Source of the DNA: Chersky-267 sp034666965
Lineage (GTDB): Bacteria > Chloroflexota > Limnocylindria > Limnocylindrales > CSP1-4
Direction: 5' to 3'
Assembly (NCBI GenBank): GCA_034666965.1
Contig: JAXDKT010000075.1
Span: 1 to 54,047, forward strand
Length of the DNA: 54,047 nucleotides
This document shows, one piece after another, positions 14,805 to 23,263 of the stretch (within the stretch, counting starts at the first letter, position 1; the number at the start of each line of letters is the position of its first letter). The notes below the pieces were generated by a model. That model saw nothing but the letters and a program-made list of their open reading frames with translations. It was not told the origin of the DNA and made no database searches. Made by a program: the position numbers and the translations under genes.

Positions 14805-16429
14805 GCCCGGCGGCTCCCCTTGGCCGCGGCCCTGGCCGGCTTCCTGGCGATCTTCACGCCACCCTTGGTCCCGGCTTTGGACCCGGCCCCGCCAGCTCGG
14901 CGCTTGCGCGGCAGATCGACCGAGCTGCGTTCCCGGAAGACGAGCCTGATCGGGGTGCCGTCAAACCCGTACGCCTCACGGAGCTGGTTCTCGAGATAGC
15001 GCCGGTAGCTGAAGTGGACGCTGCCGGCCTCGCGGGCGAAGATCACGAAGGTCGGGGGTGCGACCCCGGCCTGGGTCCCGTAGAAGATCTTGGGCCGCTT
15101 GTTCTTGACCAGCGGCGGGGTCTGGCGCTGGGTGGCCTCGCCCAGGAGCCGATTGAGCTCCCCGGTCGAGACCCGCTTGCGCCGCTCGCCCCACACGTCG
15201 ACCGCGGCCTCGAGGACACGGCCGACCCGCTGGCCGGTCTTGGCGCTGATCGACACGACCGGCGCGAAGTCGAGAAACGGGACGTCGCGACGGATCGTGC
15301 GCACGTACTCGTCGAAGGTGCGGTCGGTCTTGTCCTCGAGCAGGTCCCACTTGTTGATCGCCACGACCAGGCCCTTGCCCTCCTCGACGACGTAGCCGGC
15401 GACGTGGGCGTCCTGGGCGGTCAGCCCATCGACGGCATCGAGGACCAGGATGGCCACGTCCGCCCGGGCGATCGCGCGCAGCGCCCGGAGCGCCGAGTAC
15501 TTCTCCGAGGCATGCCCGCCGGCGACCTTGCCCCGCCGGCGCATCCCGGCGGTGTCGATCAGGACGACCTCGCTGCGGCCGTAGGCCAGCGTCGTGTCGA
15601 TCGCGTCGCGGGTGGTGCCCGGGACCTCGCTGACGATCGAGCGCTCCTCCCCGAGTAGGGCATTGAGCAGGCTCGACTTGCCCACGTTGGGCCGGCCGAC
15701 GATGGCGATCGCCACCGGCGCGTCCTCGGATTCGGCCGCGATCGCGGCGTCCCACTTGCGCGCCGCGGCATCGAGCGAATCGAGGGCCGCGTCGGGCTCG
15801 TCATCGCCGTCCTGGCCCAGCAGCTCGTCGCCGACCACCAGCGGCTCGAGGAAGCCGTCCGCGACGTCGCGAGCCCAGGCCTCGGCCTCCGCCTCACGAG
15901 CCTTGCGAGCTCGCTCCTCGTCGGTCTCGGGCGGGAGCGCCCAGACGATCGCGTCGAGCAGATCGCCGGTCCCTCGGCCGTGGGCCGCGCTGATCGGGTA
16001 CGTCTCCTCCCAACCGAGAGCGTAGAACTCGGCGGCCTCGAGCTCGCGTCGATCGTTGTCGGCCTTGTTGACCGCGACGAGCACCGGTGAGCGGGCCCGG
16101 CGAAGGAGCTCGGCGGCCTCCAGGTCGGGGGGCGTTGGCCCGCTCATGGCATCGACCACGAATACGATCACGTCCGCTTCGGCGATGGCGATCCGGGCCT
16201 GCTCCTGGACGCGCGCCTCGATCGGGTCGTCGGGATCGACCTCCAGGCCACCGGTGTCGACGATCATGAACCGCCGGCCGTTCCATTCGGACTCGCCGTA
16301 GAGCCGGTCGCGGGTGGTCCGGGCGCGGTCCTCGACGATCGCGTGACGGGTGCCCAGGATCCGGTTGAAGAGGGTGCTCTTGCCGACGTTGGGGCGGCCG
16401 ACCACGGCGACCACGGGCAGGGCGTTCAT
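14801..16429 (-). CDS. der: Tandem GTPase Der (EngA), 50S ribosome assembly
   Basis: Two GTPase domains in one chain that assist late assembly of the large ribosomal subunit. G1 motifs are GRPNVGKS at 11-18 and again at 245-252; G3 is DTGG (58-61) and DTAG (292-295); G4 is NKAD (121-124) and NKWD (359-362). The KH-like domain (about 415-505) contains PPLVKNKRPKIFYGTQAGVAPPTFV. At 542 residues it is about 80-100 longer than common bacterial Der. The excess lies in an acidic Ala/Glu/Asp-rich linker between the GTPase domains (about 168-236) and in a Lys/Arg/Gly/Ala tail (506-542) that could contact rRNA. It follows ispH by seven bases and overlaps gpsA by four. Confidence 0.97.
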   Translation of the reverse strand: MNALPVVAVVGRPNVGKSTLFNRILGTRHAIVEDRARTTRDRLYGESEWNGRRFMIVDTGGLEVDPDDPIEARVQEQARIAIAEADVIVFVVDAMSGPTPPDLEAAELLRRARSPVLVAVNKADNDRRELEAAEFYALGWEETYPISAAHGRGTGDLLDAIVWALPPETDEERARKAREAEAEAWARDVADGFLEPLVVGDELLGQDGDDEPDAALDSLDAAARKWDAAIAAESEDAPVAIAIVGRPNVGKSSLLNALLGEERSIVSEVPGTTRDAIDTTLAYGRSEVVLIDTAGMRRRGKVAGGHASEKYSALRALRAIARADVAILVLDAVDGLTAQDAHVAGYVVEEGKGLVVAINKWDLLEDKTDRTFDEYVRTIRRDVPFLDFAPVVSISAKTGQRVGRVLEAAVDVWGERRKRVSTGELNRLLGEATQRQTPPLVKNKRPKIFYGTQAGVAPPTFVIFAREAGSVHFSYRRYLENQLREAYGFDGTPIRLVFRERSSVDLPRKRRAGGAGSKAGTKGGVKIARKPARAAAKGSRRA

Positions 16430-16436
16430 CGGGCGC

Positions 16437-17405
16437 TCAGGCGGCGCCGGCGGCCGGATCGCGGGTGGGCAGCGAGGTCGTCCGACCGGCGGGGGTGGCG
16501 GCCAGGGCCAGGGCGGCCATGGCCAGCACGTGGGCGTGGGCCTGCGCGTCGGGCGTGCCGGCCAGCTCCAGGATCCTCTCGGCGACCGCCTGGAGATCCT
16601 CGATCGGGGTCGACGTTCCGCCGGTCACGCCCACGATCGCGGCGGTCCCGAAGATCGTGGGGTCGGCCAGGTCGCGCACGCTCTCGATCTGGATCGCGTG
16701 CGTGCCGGCGATCTCGCACAGGCGGGTCAGCTCCTTGGTGTTGGCCGACGAGCGCCCTCCCACGACGACCATGAGATCGACCTCCCGGGCGGCCTCGAGG
16801 GTGTCCTCCTGGCGCCGGATCGTCACCGGGCAGACCGTGTTCACGATCTTGAGCTCGTGGCTGCGCGAGACCATGTAGGCCGCCAGCTTCTCGAACTTCC
16901 AGGGCGGCTGGGTGCTCTGCGAGATGAGTGCCATCTTCTTGCGCCGCGGGATCTTGGGCCAGTCGTCTTCCTCGTCGACCACGATCGCGTCGGGTGCGAA
17001 GCCGAGCAACCCGACCACCTCGGGATGGCGGGGCGTGCCCAGGAGCACGATCGTGTACCCCTCCTCGACCAGGCGGACGAGCTCGCGCTGCTCCTGGATG
17101 ACCCAGGTGCAGGTACCGTCGATGACCTCCAGCCCACGGGCGGTGGCCCGCTCCATGACCTCGGGTCGGACGCCGTGGGCGCGGATCACGACCGCCGCGC
17201 CATGATCGACGTCATCGAGCGCATCGACCGTATGGACGCCGATCTGCTCGAGGTCGCGAATGACGCCCTCGTTGTGGACGACCTGACCCAGGGTGTGCGT
17301 CGCCTTGCCGGCGGCGGCCGATTCCTTGGCCTTGTCGATCGCCTCGCGAACGCCATAGCAGAAGCCCGTCCGCTTGGCGATCCTGATGTCCTGAACGGTT
17401 CCCAT
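16437..17405 (-). CDS. ispH: 4-hydroxy-3-methylbut-2-enyl diphosphate reductase (LytB)
   Basis: Last enzyme of the MEP pathway, making IPP and DMAPP with a [4Fe-4S] cluster. The 322-aa protein has the three cluster cysteines Cys16 (KRTGFCYGVR), Cys99 (DGTCTWV) and Cys192 (NTVCPVT). It also has the substrate histidines His44 (VVHNEGV), His77 (RAHGVRP) and His127, with Glu129 (GTPRHPEV), and ISQST around residue 163. The C-terminus beyond residue 290 is an Ala-rich extension. It follows plsC by eight bases but also has a -10-like GATAAT seven bases before its ATG, so it may have its own leaderless transcript. dxs, the first enzyme of the same pathway, is in the same gene run. Confidence 0.97.
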   Translation of the reverse strand: MGTVQDIRIAKRTGFCYGVREAIDKAKESAAAGKATHTLGQVVHNEGVIRDLEQIGVHTVDALDDVDHGAAVVIRAHGVRPEVMERATARGLEVIDGTCTWVIQEQRELVRLVEEGYTIVLLGTPRHPEVVGLLGFAPDAIVVDEEDDWPKIPRRKKMALISQSTQPPWKFEKLAAYMVSRSHELKIVNTVCPVTIRRQEDTLEAAREVDLMVVVGGRSSANTKELTRLCEIAGTHAIQIESVRDLADPTIFGTAAIVGVTGGTSTPIEDLQAVAERILELAGTPDAQAHAHVLAMAALALAATPAGRTTSLPTRDPAAGAA

Positions 17406-17412
17406 CGCCTCG

Positions 17413-17418
17413 ATTATC
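17413..17418 (-). promoter_or_regulatory. Putative internal -10 box (GATAAT) before ispH
   Basis: GATAAT stands seven bases before ATG 17405 and overlaps the TAA stop of plsC, giving a candidate leaderless internal promoter for ispH-der-gpsA-tRNA. Confidence 0.45.
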
Positions 17419-18193
17419 GCACGGGCTCCCCCGGCGACCCCTCAGCCGGGTCCCGCCCGGACTCGGCGTCCGGGTCTGGGGTCGAGGCCGGGGCGCCCGC
17501 CGCGGTCGTGTACGCGCCACGCTGGTCGGGTGGCAGCAGCGCCGCGATCCGGCCCATGATCTCGGTCGTGGCGGCGACCTGGGCGGCCCGCCGCTCGGCG
17601 CCCGTGCCGCTCGCGTTGATCGTGAACGGCTCCCCCACTCGGAGCACGACCCGGCGCCGGGTGGGATGGGGCAGGCGCTGGCCGCGCGGCCAGACCCGGC
17701 GCGTGCCCGACACGCCGATCGGCACGATCCGGGCGCCGCCGCGCAGGGCCAGGATGGTCGTGCCCTCTTTGGCTTCCTGGAGGGCTCCCGTTGGGCTGCG
17801 GGTGCCCTCGGGAAAGACGATCAGGACATGGCCCTCGTCGAGGACGCGCTTGGCCGTCCGGAAGGCCTCGACGTCGGCGGCTCCGCGCTGGATGCCGATG
17901 ACCCCGTTGAGTGCGAGCAGCGTGCCGATGACCGGCCAGTCGAGCGCCTCCTGCTTGCCCAGCCAGTAGATCCGCCGTCCGAGCGCGGGCGTGACGAACG
18001 AGCCGATGAGCGGCGCGTCCGCGTTCGAAACGTGGTTCGCCACGAGGATCAGCGGACCCTCGACGCCACGCAGGTGGTCGAGGCCGTGGAGCTCGACTCG
18101 GGCCATGAACCGCCACACCAGCCGGCCGAACGCGTCGGTGGCCCGGATGATCCAGGTCAGCCCATCGGCAAGCGGCCGACGCCGCTCGGTCAC
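17414..18193 (-). CDS. plsC: 1-acyl-sn-glycerol-3-phosphate acyltransferase (PlsC family)
   Basis: Transfers an acyl chain to lysophosphatidic acid to form phosphatidic acid at the inner face of the membrane. The 259-aa protein has the catalytic HX4D motif as His54-Asp59 in LVANHVSNADAPL and the substrate-binding block FPEGTRSPTGALQ around residue 125, followed by GTTILALRGGARIVPIGVSG. The N-terminal amphipathic helix (WIIRATDAFGRLVWRFMARV) probably docks to the membrane. The C-terminal 25 residues are Pro/Asp-rich and non-conserved. It overlaps cmk by four bases. In other bacteria too, cmk and plsC are often neighbours, and gpsA lies further along the same run. Confidence 0.94.
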   Translation of the reverse strand: MTERRRPLADGLTWIIRATDAFGRLVWRFMARVELHGLDHLRGVEGPLILVANHVSNADAPLIGSFVTPALGRRIYWLGKQEALDWPVIGTLLALNGVIGIQRGAADVEAFRTAKRVLDEGHVLIVFPEGTRSPTGALQEAKEGTTILALRGGARIVPIGVSGTRRVWPRGQRLPHPTRRRVVLRVGEPFTINASGTGAERRAAQVAATTEIMGRIAALLPPDQRGAYTTAAGAPASTPDPDAESGRDPAEGSPGEPVR

Positions 18194-18924
18194 CCGTCCA
18201 GGCCCCGCGCGGACTCGGCCGCGCGGATCGCGGCCTCGACCGCCGCGACCGTCTGTTCGAACGTGTTGCCGTCGGTGGCGATCACCGTCGCGTCATCGGC
18301 CGCCCGGAGGGGGGCGATCGGCCGGTCGCGATCGAGCGCGTCACGCCGGCGCAGGTCCGCCAGGATTGCCGCGGCCTCGGTCGAGTCGGGGGCCAGGCCC
18401 CGCTCCTCGGCACGCCGTCGTGCCCTCTCCTCGGCGGAGGCGTCGAGGAAGACCTTGAGATCGGCGCCTGGCAGGACCACGGTGCCGATGTCGCGGCCGG
18501 CCATGACGATCCCGCCGGCCGCGGCCAGGGCGCGCTGGCGGTTCAGGAGCGACCGGCGCACCTCTGGCACGCGCGAGACCTCGCTGACGCTCCGATCGAC
18601 GTCCGGAGCGCGCACGGCCTCGGTGACGTCGACGCCGTCGATCAGGACCCGCGACAGCGAGCCGCCGCCATCGGCCGCCAGCTCGACCTCCTCGATCAGC
18701 GGCACCAGCGCCACCGGGTCGCTCAGACCGGCGCCGCGGCGGAGGGCCAGCGCGGTCAGCGCCCGATACAGCAGGCCCGTGTCGCAGAAGCGATAGCCCA
18801 AGTCGCGTGCGGCCGTGGCCCCGACGCTGCTCTTGCCCGACGAGGCCGGGCCGTCGAGCGCGACCACCAGCCGCGGCCGGCGCGGCCCGGTGTCGGCTGC
18901 AGAGGTCGGCTCCGCGGCGCTCAC
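18190..18924 (-). CDS. cmk: Cytidylate kinase
   Basis: Phosphorylates CMP and dCMP with ATP in pyrimidine salvage. I take the GTG at 18924 as start because it overlaps the preceding TGA as GTGA; a much longer in-frame reading upstream is Arg/Pro-rich and unlike the family. The resulting 244-aa protein has the P-loop GPASSGKSS (25-33), the CMP-binding segment FCDTGLLYRALTALALR, VAGRDIGTVVLPGADLKVFLDASAEERARRR, and LRRRDALDRDRPIAPLRAADDATVIATDG near the end. These are the characteristic cmk blocks in the usual order. The first 16 residues are an extension relative to typical Cmk. Confidence 0.96.
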   Translation of the reverse strand: MSAAEPTSAADTGPRRPRLVVALDGPASSGKSSVGATAARDLGYRFCDTGLLYRALTALALRRGAGLSDPVALVPLIEEVELAADGGGSLSRVLIDGVDVTEAVRAPDVDRSVSEVSRVPEVRRSLLNRQRALAAAGGIVMAGRDIGTVVLPGADLKVFLDASAEERARRRAEERGLAPDSTEAAAILADLRRRDALDRDRPIAPLRAADDATVIATDGNTFEQTVAAVEAAIRAAESARGLDG

Positions 18925-19700
18925 CGGGCCGCCACGAGCCGGCCGGCGCCCAGGGAGCGCACCTCGGCCGCGCTGAGGGGCCGGACCGCCCCAGCCCGGA
19001 GCGTCCCGATCCGGACGGTTCCCAGGCGGACGCGCACCAGTCGGGCGATCGGGGCCCCGTTGGCCGCGAACATCCGTCGGAGCTGCCGCTTCCAGCCCTG
19101 CTCGAGGGTCGCCCGGTACCAGGCCAGCTCGGGTGGTGCCGGCTCGAGGACCTCCGCCAGGCCGCGGATCTCGATCCCGGTCATCGGCCGAAGATGACCC
19201 AGCCTGGCCATCCCCTCGTCGAGCCGGACGCCGGCCCGCAGCGCCGCGATCTGGTCGGCGCTGAGCGGCGAGGCCAGCCCGATCGCGTACTCGCGCTCGA
19301 CCCCGAAGCGGGGATGGAGCACTCGATCGGCCCACGCCCCGTCGTTGGTGAGCACGATCAGGCCCTCGGAATCGAGATCCAGCCGACCGACCGGATAGAG
19401 CCGGCCGCTGCCGGCCAAGGCCCGCGGGACGAGGTCGAGCACGGTCGACGCCGCGTGACGGTCTCGCGTGGTCGAGGTCACCCCGAGCGGCTTGTGCGCG
19501 ACGAGGTGGACCAGCGCCGACGCCTCGCCGACCGGCCGGCCGTCGACCGCGATGACGGCGTGGCCCGGCTCGACCGACTCGCCGATGGTGGCCGGCCGCC
19601 CGTCGACCGTGACCCGACCGGCTGCGATCAGCCGTTCTGCTTCGCGGCGCGAGGCGATCCCGGCCGCGGCGATGACCTTCTGGAGCCGCTCCGGCGCCAT
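18921..19700 (-). CDS. rluB: rRNA pseudouridine synthase (RluB/RsuA family)
   Basis: Converts a uridine in 23S (RluB-type) or 16S (RsuA-type) rRNA to pseudouridine. Residues 3-50 form an S4 RNA-binding domain (ERLQKVIAAAGIASRREAERLIAAGRVTV). The catalytic Asp108 is in the family motif PVGRLDLDSEGLIVLTNDG. EREYAIGLASPLSADQI and LEQGWKRQLRRMFAANG follow in the expected order. The 259-aa length is normal. It overlaps scpB by one base (TGATG) and cmk by four (GTGA). The scpA-scpB-rluB-cmk order is a widely conserved bacterial arrangement, which supports RluB over other family members. Confidence 0.93.
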   Translation of the reverse strand: MAPERLQKVIAAAGIASRREAERLIAAGRVTVDGRPATIGESVEPGHAVIAVDGRPVGEASALVHLVAHKPLGVTSTTRDRHAASTVLDLVPRALAGSGRLYPVGRLDLDSEGLIVLTNDGAWADRVLHPRFGVEREYAIGLASPLSADQIAALRAGVRLDEGMARLGHLRPMTGIEIRGLAEVLEPAPPELAWYRATLEQGWKRQLRRMFAANGAPIARLVRVRLGTVRIGTLRAGAVRPLSAAEVRSLGAGRLVAAR

Positions 19701-20437
19701 CAGCTCGGGCCGGGGCCGACGGCGATCCCCGGGCCGCTGTCCGCGTCGTCCTCGGGAGGGACGCCGGACCCGGAAGCCTCGGTGCCTGCCTCCACCAACC
19801 GGGCGGCGATGTCGGTCTCGAGCGGCGGCAGCTGGTCGAGGCTGGCGATCCCGAAGCGCTCCAGGAACTCGAAGTCGGTGCCGTACAGGTAGGGCCGGCC
19901 GGGCGTCTCCGAGCGACCCAGCTCGACGATGAGCCGGCGGTGGAGCAGCGCCCGCATGGTGTAGTCCGAATCCACGCCACGGATCCGCTCCACGCCGCCC
20001 TTGGTGACCGGCTGGCGGTAGGCCACGATGGCCAGCGTCTCGAGCGCGGCCGGGGACAGCCGGACGGCTCCGGCGCCGACGTAGCGACCGATCAGGCGGC
20101 CGGCCTCGGGGGCGGTCGCCAGCTCGACCCGGTCGCCCGACGTGACCAGCCGGATCCCGCGCTCCGCCAGGCTGATCTCCAGGTCGCCGATCCGGGCGTC
20201 GACCGTGTCCCGATCGACGCCGGCGAGGGCCGCGATCTCGCGCCGGGCCAGCGGCCGCTCGGCCACGAACAGAAGCGCCTCGAGGGTGGCCTCGGTCAGG
20301 CCCAGGGGCTCCGCGGCCAGCTCCGCGGCAGGCTCGGCGGCAAGCTCGGGACCAGGCTCGGCCGGGGCTTCGGCGGCGGGGTCGGGCGAGGCGTCGCTGC
20401 CGAGAGCGGTCGGCGCGTCACCGTCGCGCTCGGTCAC
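19700..20437 (-). CDS. scpB: Segregation and condensation protein B
   Basis: Winged-helix subunit of the SMC-ScpA-ScpB condensin complex that organises and separates chromosomes. The 245-aa protein has an N-terminal Ala/Glu/Pro-rich tail (1-45), then two winged-helix units: LTEATLEALLFVAERPLARREIAALAGV and RLSPAALETLAIVAYRQPVTKGGVERIRGVDSDY, ending with GRPYLYGTDFEFLERFGIASLDQLPPL. The last two blocks are strongly diagnostic. The C-terminal 35 residues are acidic and variable. It overlaps scpA by four bases and rluB by one. No smc gene is present in the window. Confidence 0.96.
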   Translation of the reverse strand: MTERDGDAPTALGSDASPDPAAEAPAEPGPELAAEPAAELAAEPLGLTEATLEALLFVAERPLARREIAALAGVDRDTVDARIGDLEISLAERGIRLVTSGDRVELATAPEAGRLIGRYVGAGAVRLSPAALETLAIVAYRQPVTKGGVERIRGVDSDYTMRALLHRRLIVELGRSETPGRPYLYGTDFEFLERFGIASLDQLPPLETDIAARLVEAGTEASGSGVPPEDDADSGPGIAVGPGPS

Positions 20438-21297
20438 GCGAACGACTCCAACGACTCATCGATGGGCGTCTCGGGCGCGAGACCGCCCATGGCGGCGCGT
20501 TCCTCGGCGGTGGTCGAGCGGGCCACGATCGGGCCCCACGGGGCGGCCTGCTCGACCGCGATCTCGCGCCGTTTCATGAGCTCGAGCAGGGCCAGGAAGG
20601 TGACGACCACCACGACTCGGTCGCGAACCCCGGCGAGGAGCTCCTGGAGGACCACCTGGTCGACGCCCCGGAGGGCGGCCCGGATGAGCTCGGCACGCTG
20701 GGTGATCGTCACCGTCCGGGGCAAGGTCTCGGGCGGTGGTGGCGGCGGCGGTACGACCCGGAGCATCCGCTCGAGGCTGGCCGCAAGGAGGCTCGGATCG
20801 AGGGTCGGCGCCGGCGGGCGTACCGCACCCGCCCGACCCGCGGCCAGGGCCGCGCCGGGCTCTCGGCGGAACAGCCCGACCCGCTCGAGCGCCGTGGCCT
20901 GGAGGAGCACGCCGGCGTCGCGATGGGCGCGGTACAGGATGAGTCTCGCGCGGAGCTCCGCCTCGGGATCGGGCGCCTCCTCGGGGACGGCCGCCGGATC
21001 CGCCCGGCGGGGCAACAGCGCCCGGCTCTTGATCAGGATCAGCTGGCCGGCGACCGCGATGAAGCCGCTGACGTTGCCGATCCGGTCCGTCTCGAGATCG
21101 GCCAAGGCGTCGAGGTAGGCCTCGGCCAGGGCGCCCAGGGGCACGGTCATCACGTCGAGCTGGCGCGCCTCGATGAGCGACAGCAGGAGCGCCAGGGGCC
21201 CCTCGAACGCGTCGAGCCGGACCTGGGTGCTGACCTCCGGCCGGCGTCCCTCGCCAAAGACCACGGCCGGCACGTTGACCGGGCGAACCTCGACCAT
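20434..21297 (-). CDS. scpA: Segregation and condensation protein A (kleisin)
   Basis: Kleisin that bridges SMC heads and binds ScpB. I choose ATG 21297, which overlaps the TGA of the HD gene by one base and places the family N-terminus (VRLDAFEGPLALLLSLIEARQLDV) at residue 27. The protein has 287 aa. VSGFIAVAGQLILIKSRALLP is the second kleisin helix block; RDRVVVVVTFLALLELMKRREIAVEQ near the C-terminus is the winged-helix SMC contact. The middle carries a run of Pro residues (VVPPPPPPPETLP), a flexible linker also found in other high-G+C species. Longer in-frame readings upstream lie within the HD gene and are not family-like. Confidence 0.95.
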   Translation of the reverse strand: MVEVRPVNVPAVVFGEGRRPEVSTQVRLDAFEGPLALLLSLIEARQLDVMTVPLGALAEAYLDALADLETDRIGNVSGFIAVAGQLILIKSRALLPRRADPAAVPEEAPDPEAELRARLILYRAHRDAGVLLQATALERVGLFRREPGAALAAGRAGAVRPPAPTLDPSLLAASLERMLRVVPPPPPPPETLPRTVTITQRAELIRAALRGVDQVVLQELLAGVRDRVVVVVTFLALLELMKRREIAVEQAAPWGPIVARSTTAEERAAMGGLAPETPIDESLESFA

Positions 21298-21803
21298 CAG
21301 TTGGCCTCGTCGGCGAGGCGGAGCAGCTCGCCGGCCGCCGGCTCGACCGGGTCGGACTGGTGGCGGATGAGATCGGCGGTCCGGTCCGAGCAGCCCGCTT
21401 CGAGGGCCATCCGGGCGGACAGCTCGGCGTGGTCGCGGAGCCGGTCGAGGGCGGGACCGAAGCCCGGCAGGCAGCGGGCGATGGCCACCACCCACGACCC
21501 CCAGGCCTCGCCCAGCGACCAGGCCACCCGGGCCAGGACACCCACCGCCGGACCCTTGGCGCAATCGTGGAGGAGGCCGGCCAGCAGGAGCTCCTCATCG
21601 GTGGTCCCAGCCGCCCGGAGCGTGGCCACCACGTCCAGCCCGTGGCGTCGGTCCGCGACGTGCATGCCGTCGAAGAGGGCGAGCTGGGCGGGGCTCAACC
21701 AGCCGGTCAGCGCCGCTCGCTCGTCGGGTCGGACCCGAGCGGCGAGGTGGGAGCGGAACTGGCGGACCTTAGATCCCCAGGAGAAGCCGGGCGACGCCAA
21801 CAA
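21297..21803 (-). CDS. HD-domain protein (predicted metal-dependent phosphohydrolase)
   Basis: A 168-aa member of the HD superfamily. His54 (ADRRHGLDV) and the pair His79-Asp80 (LLAGLLHDCAKG) give the H...HD signature, with RDHAELSARMALEAG and LIRHQSD probably completing the metal site. The N-terminal block VRQFRSHLAARVRPDERAALTGWLSPAQLALFDGM resembles small HD proteins found beside scpA in other Chloroflexota and Actinobacteria, from memory. The gene starts inside the C-terminal coding part of the M50 gene (35-base overlap); no later start would keep the conserved N-terminus. The substrate is unknown; a nucleotide or phosphoester is likely. Confidence 0.85.
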   Translation of the reverse strand: MLASPGFSWGSKVRQFRSHLAARVRPDERAALTGWLSPAQLALFDGMHVADRRHGLDVVATLRAAGTTDEELLLAGLLHDCAKGPAVGVLARVAWSLGEAWGSWVVAIARCLPGFGPALDRLRDHAELSARMALEAGCSDRTADLIRHQSDPVEPAAGELLRLADEAN

Positions 21804-22410
21804 TCAAGCTTCCGAGCAATTGCCCGCCGAACAGGACGATGACGATGACGATGATCAGGCCGTACTGGGCCAGCATCGGCCGGAGCTGCCAGGCAGTCTG
21901 CGGACTGACCAGCCGAAAGAGGATGGCCGAGCCGTCCAGTGGCGGGACGGGGATCAGGTTGAAGATCGCCAGGGCGATGTTGAAGGCCACGAACGAGAAC
22001 AGGATCTCGACGAAGAGCGACGGCACCTCGATGGCCAGCGCGGCCAGGATCCGCCAGACGATCGCGCCCAGGATGGCCATGATCAGGTTCGAGACCGGCC
22101 CGGCAAGGGCCACCAGGACCTCGCCGTTGCGCCGGTCGCGCAGGTTCGACGGGTTGACCGGGGTCGGCTTGGCCCAGCCGAAGATGAAGCCGCTGTGAAG
22201 GGCCAGCGAGCTGAACGCGCTGATGATCAGGAGCAGCCCGCCCATCGGGTCGAAATGGACGACTGGGTTGAGGGTCAGGCGCCCAAACAGCTTGGCGGTG
22301 CCGTCGCCCAGACGGTAGGCCACGTAGGCGTGGGCGAACTCGTGCACCGGGAAGGCGATCCCAAGGAAGATCACGACCAGGACGGCAAGGCTGATCAGCT
22401 CGTCGCTCAT
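21769..22410 (-). CDS. Site-2 protease family (M50) membrane metalloprotease
   Basis: An intramembrane zinc protease of 213 aa with five or six membrane helices. The HExxH zinc site is H23-E-F-A-H27 inside the first helix (AFPVHEFAHAYVAYRLGD). The third ligand is Asp159 in FNLIPVPPLDGSAIL, and GWAKPTPVNPSNLRDRRNGEVLVALAGPVSNL is the conserved loop of the small rhomboid-like M50B group. It has no PDZ domain, so it resembles YwhC/Rip3-like minimal enzymes rather than RseP. The gene has a 120-base upstream gap with a TACGAT box, and its 3' end overlaps the HD gene. The substrate is unknown. Confidence 0.92.
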   Translation of the reverse strand: MSDELISLAVLVVIFLGIAFPVHEFAHAYVAYRLGDGTAKLFGRLTLNPVVHFDPMGGLLLIISAFSSLALHSGFIFGWAKPTPVNPSNLRDRRNGEVLVALAGPVSNLIMAILGAIVWRILAALAIEVPSLFVEILFSFVAFNIALAIFNLIPVPPLDGSAILFRLVSPQTAWQLRPMLAQYGLIIVIVIVLFGGQLLGSLIVGVARLLLGI

Positions 22411-22448
22411 TGCCGGCGCGGCACCTCGTGGCTGGCTGGGACCGGGCT

Positions 22449-22454
22449 ATCGTA
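22449..22454 (-). promoter_or_regulatory. Putative -10 box (TACGAT) before the M50 gene
   Basis: TACGAT, identical to the box before iscS and aspS, lies 38 bases before ATG 22410 in the 120-base gap after the PH/SHOCT gene. It would start the M50-to-gpsA part of the long gene run. Confidence 0.35.
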
Positions 22455-22530
22455 CCGTCCGCGACGGTCCCCCGGCTGGTGCCTCGGGCCGATCAGGGGC
22501 TGATGCCCCGGGCGGGCCCCCGGCCGGTGG

Positions 22531-23247
22531 CTACAGCCGCTCGAGCAGATCCGCCTTCTTGGCCTCGTATTCGGCCGCACTGATGGCGCCCCGGTCGCGC
22601 AGGTCGGCCAGGCGGCGGAGGGTGTCGGTCACCTCCGCGGAGGTCATCGACGGCTCGCCTCCCCCGGCAGCGACACCGGCACGGGCCGCGGTGGCCGTCG
22701 ACTCGCCGGTCGTGGCCGCCGGGGCCCGCAGCGGCGGACTGGGCATCGGCGCGGCCACCTCGCGCTCGAGGGCGTACTTGGCGTTGAGCATCGTCTTCTT
22801 GAAGTTGGGCGCGTCGTTGAGCATCCGGAACTGGTCGACGGTGCTCTCCGACGCGGTCAGGATGTCCAGGTCGCCGAAATGGAGCAGTCGCCCGAACAGG
22901 CCCTGCTTGAGGACCGCGTCGTTGATCTTCTCGAGGGCGCTGTCGCTGGAGACCTTGTTGATGATCCCCTCGACCTGCATCACCCGCCGGTTGGTCACGA
23001 TGTAGTCCTGGAACGTCCAGGTGGCATACCGCCAGGCGATCCAGGCCAGGGCGCCCACGAGCGAGATCAGGGTGATCCAGTTGAAGATGTCCCAGCCGGT
23101 CATGCGGCCGAGCACGAAGAAGCCGACCGAGATCGCCACCAGGACCCAGAAGGCGATCGTGTCGGCCACGATCGAGAACCAGTGCTGGCGGGTCCGCAGC
23201 AGGATGTGCTCGCCGTCCGCGATCAGACCATCGGCATAGCGCGCCAT
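22531..23247 (-). CDS. PH domain (bPH2/YdbS-like) membrane protein with C-terminal SHOCT domain
   Basis: A 238-aa protein. After the short N-terminus MARYADGLIADGEHILLRTRQHW come two membrane helices (about 27-46 and 53-70). A bacterial PH-like domain follows: WTFQDYIVTNRRVMQVEGIINKVSSDSALEKINDAVLKQGLFGRLLHFGDLDILTAS, with the I-T-N-R-R-V and L-x-K-I-x-D patterns of the YdbS family. Then comes an Ala-rich linker, and a C-terminal SHOCT module (EVTDTLRRLADLRDRGAISAAEYEAKKADLLERL). SHOCT modules mediate oligomer contacts. ATG 23247 has GGAGG eleven bases upstream. The role is unknown, perhaps membrane stress sensing as suggested for related proteins. Confidence 0.9.
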   Translation of the reverse strand: MARYADGLIADGEHILLRTRQHWFSIVADTIAFWVLVAISVGFFVLGRMTGWDIFNWITLISLVGALAWIAWRYATWTFQDYIVTNRRVMQVEGIINKVSSDSALEKINDAVLKQGLFGRLLHFGDLDILTASESTVDQFRMLNDAPNFKKTMLNAKYALEREVAAPMPSPPLRAPAATTGESTATAARAGVAAGGGEPSMTSAEVTDTLRRLADLRDRGAISAAEYEAKKADLLERL

Positions 23248-23263
23248 TGGCTGGGTGCCTCCT

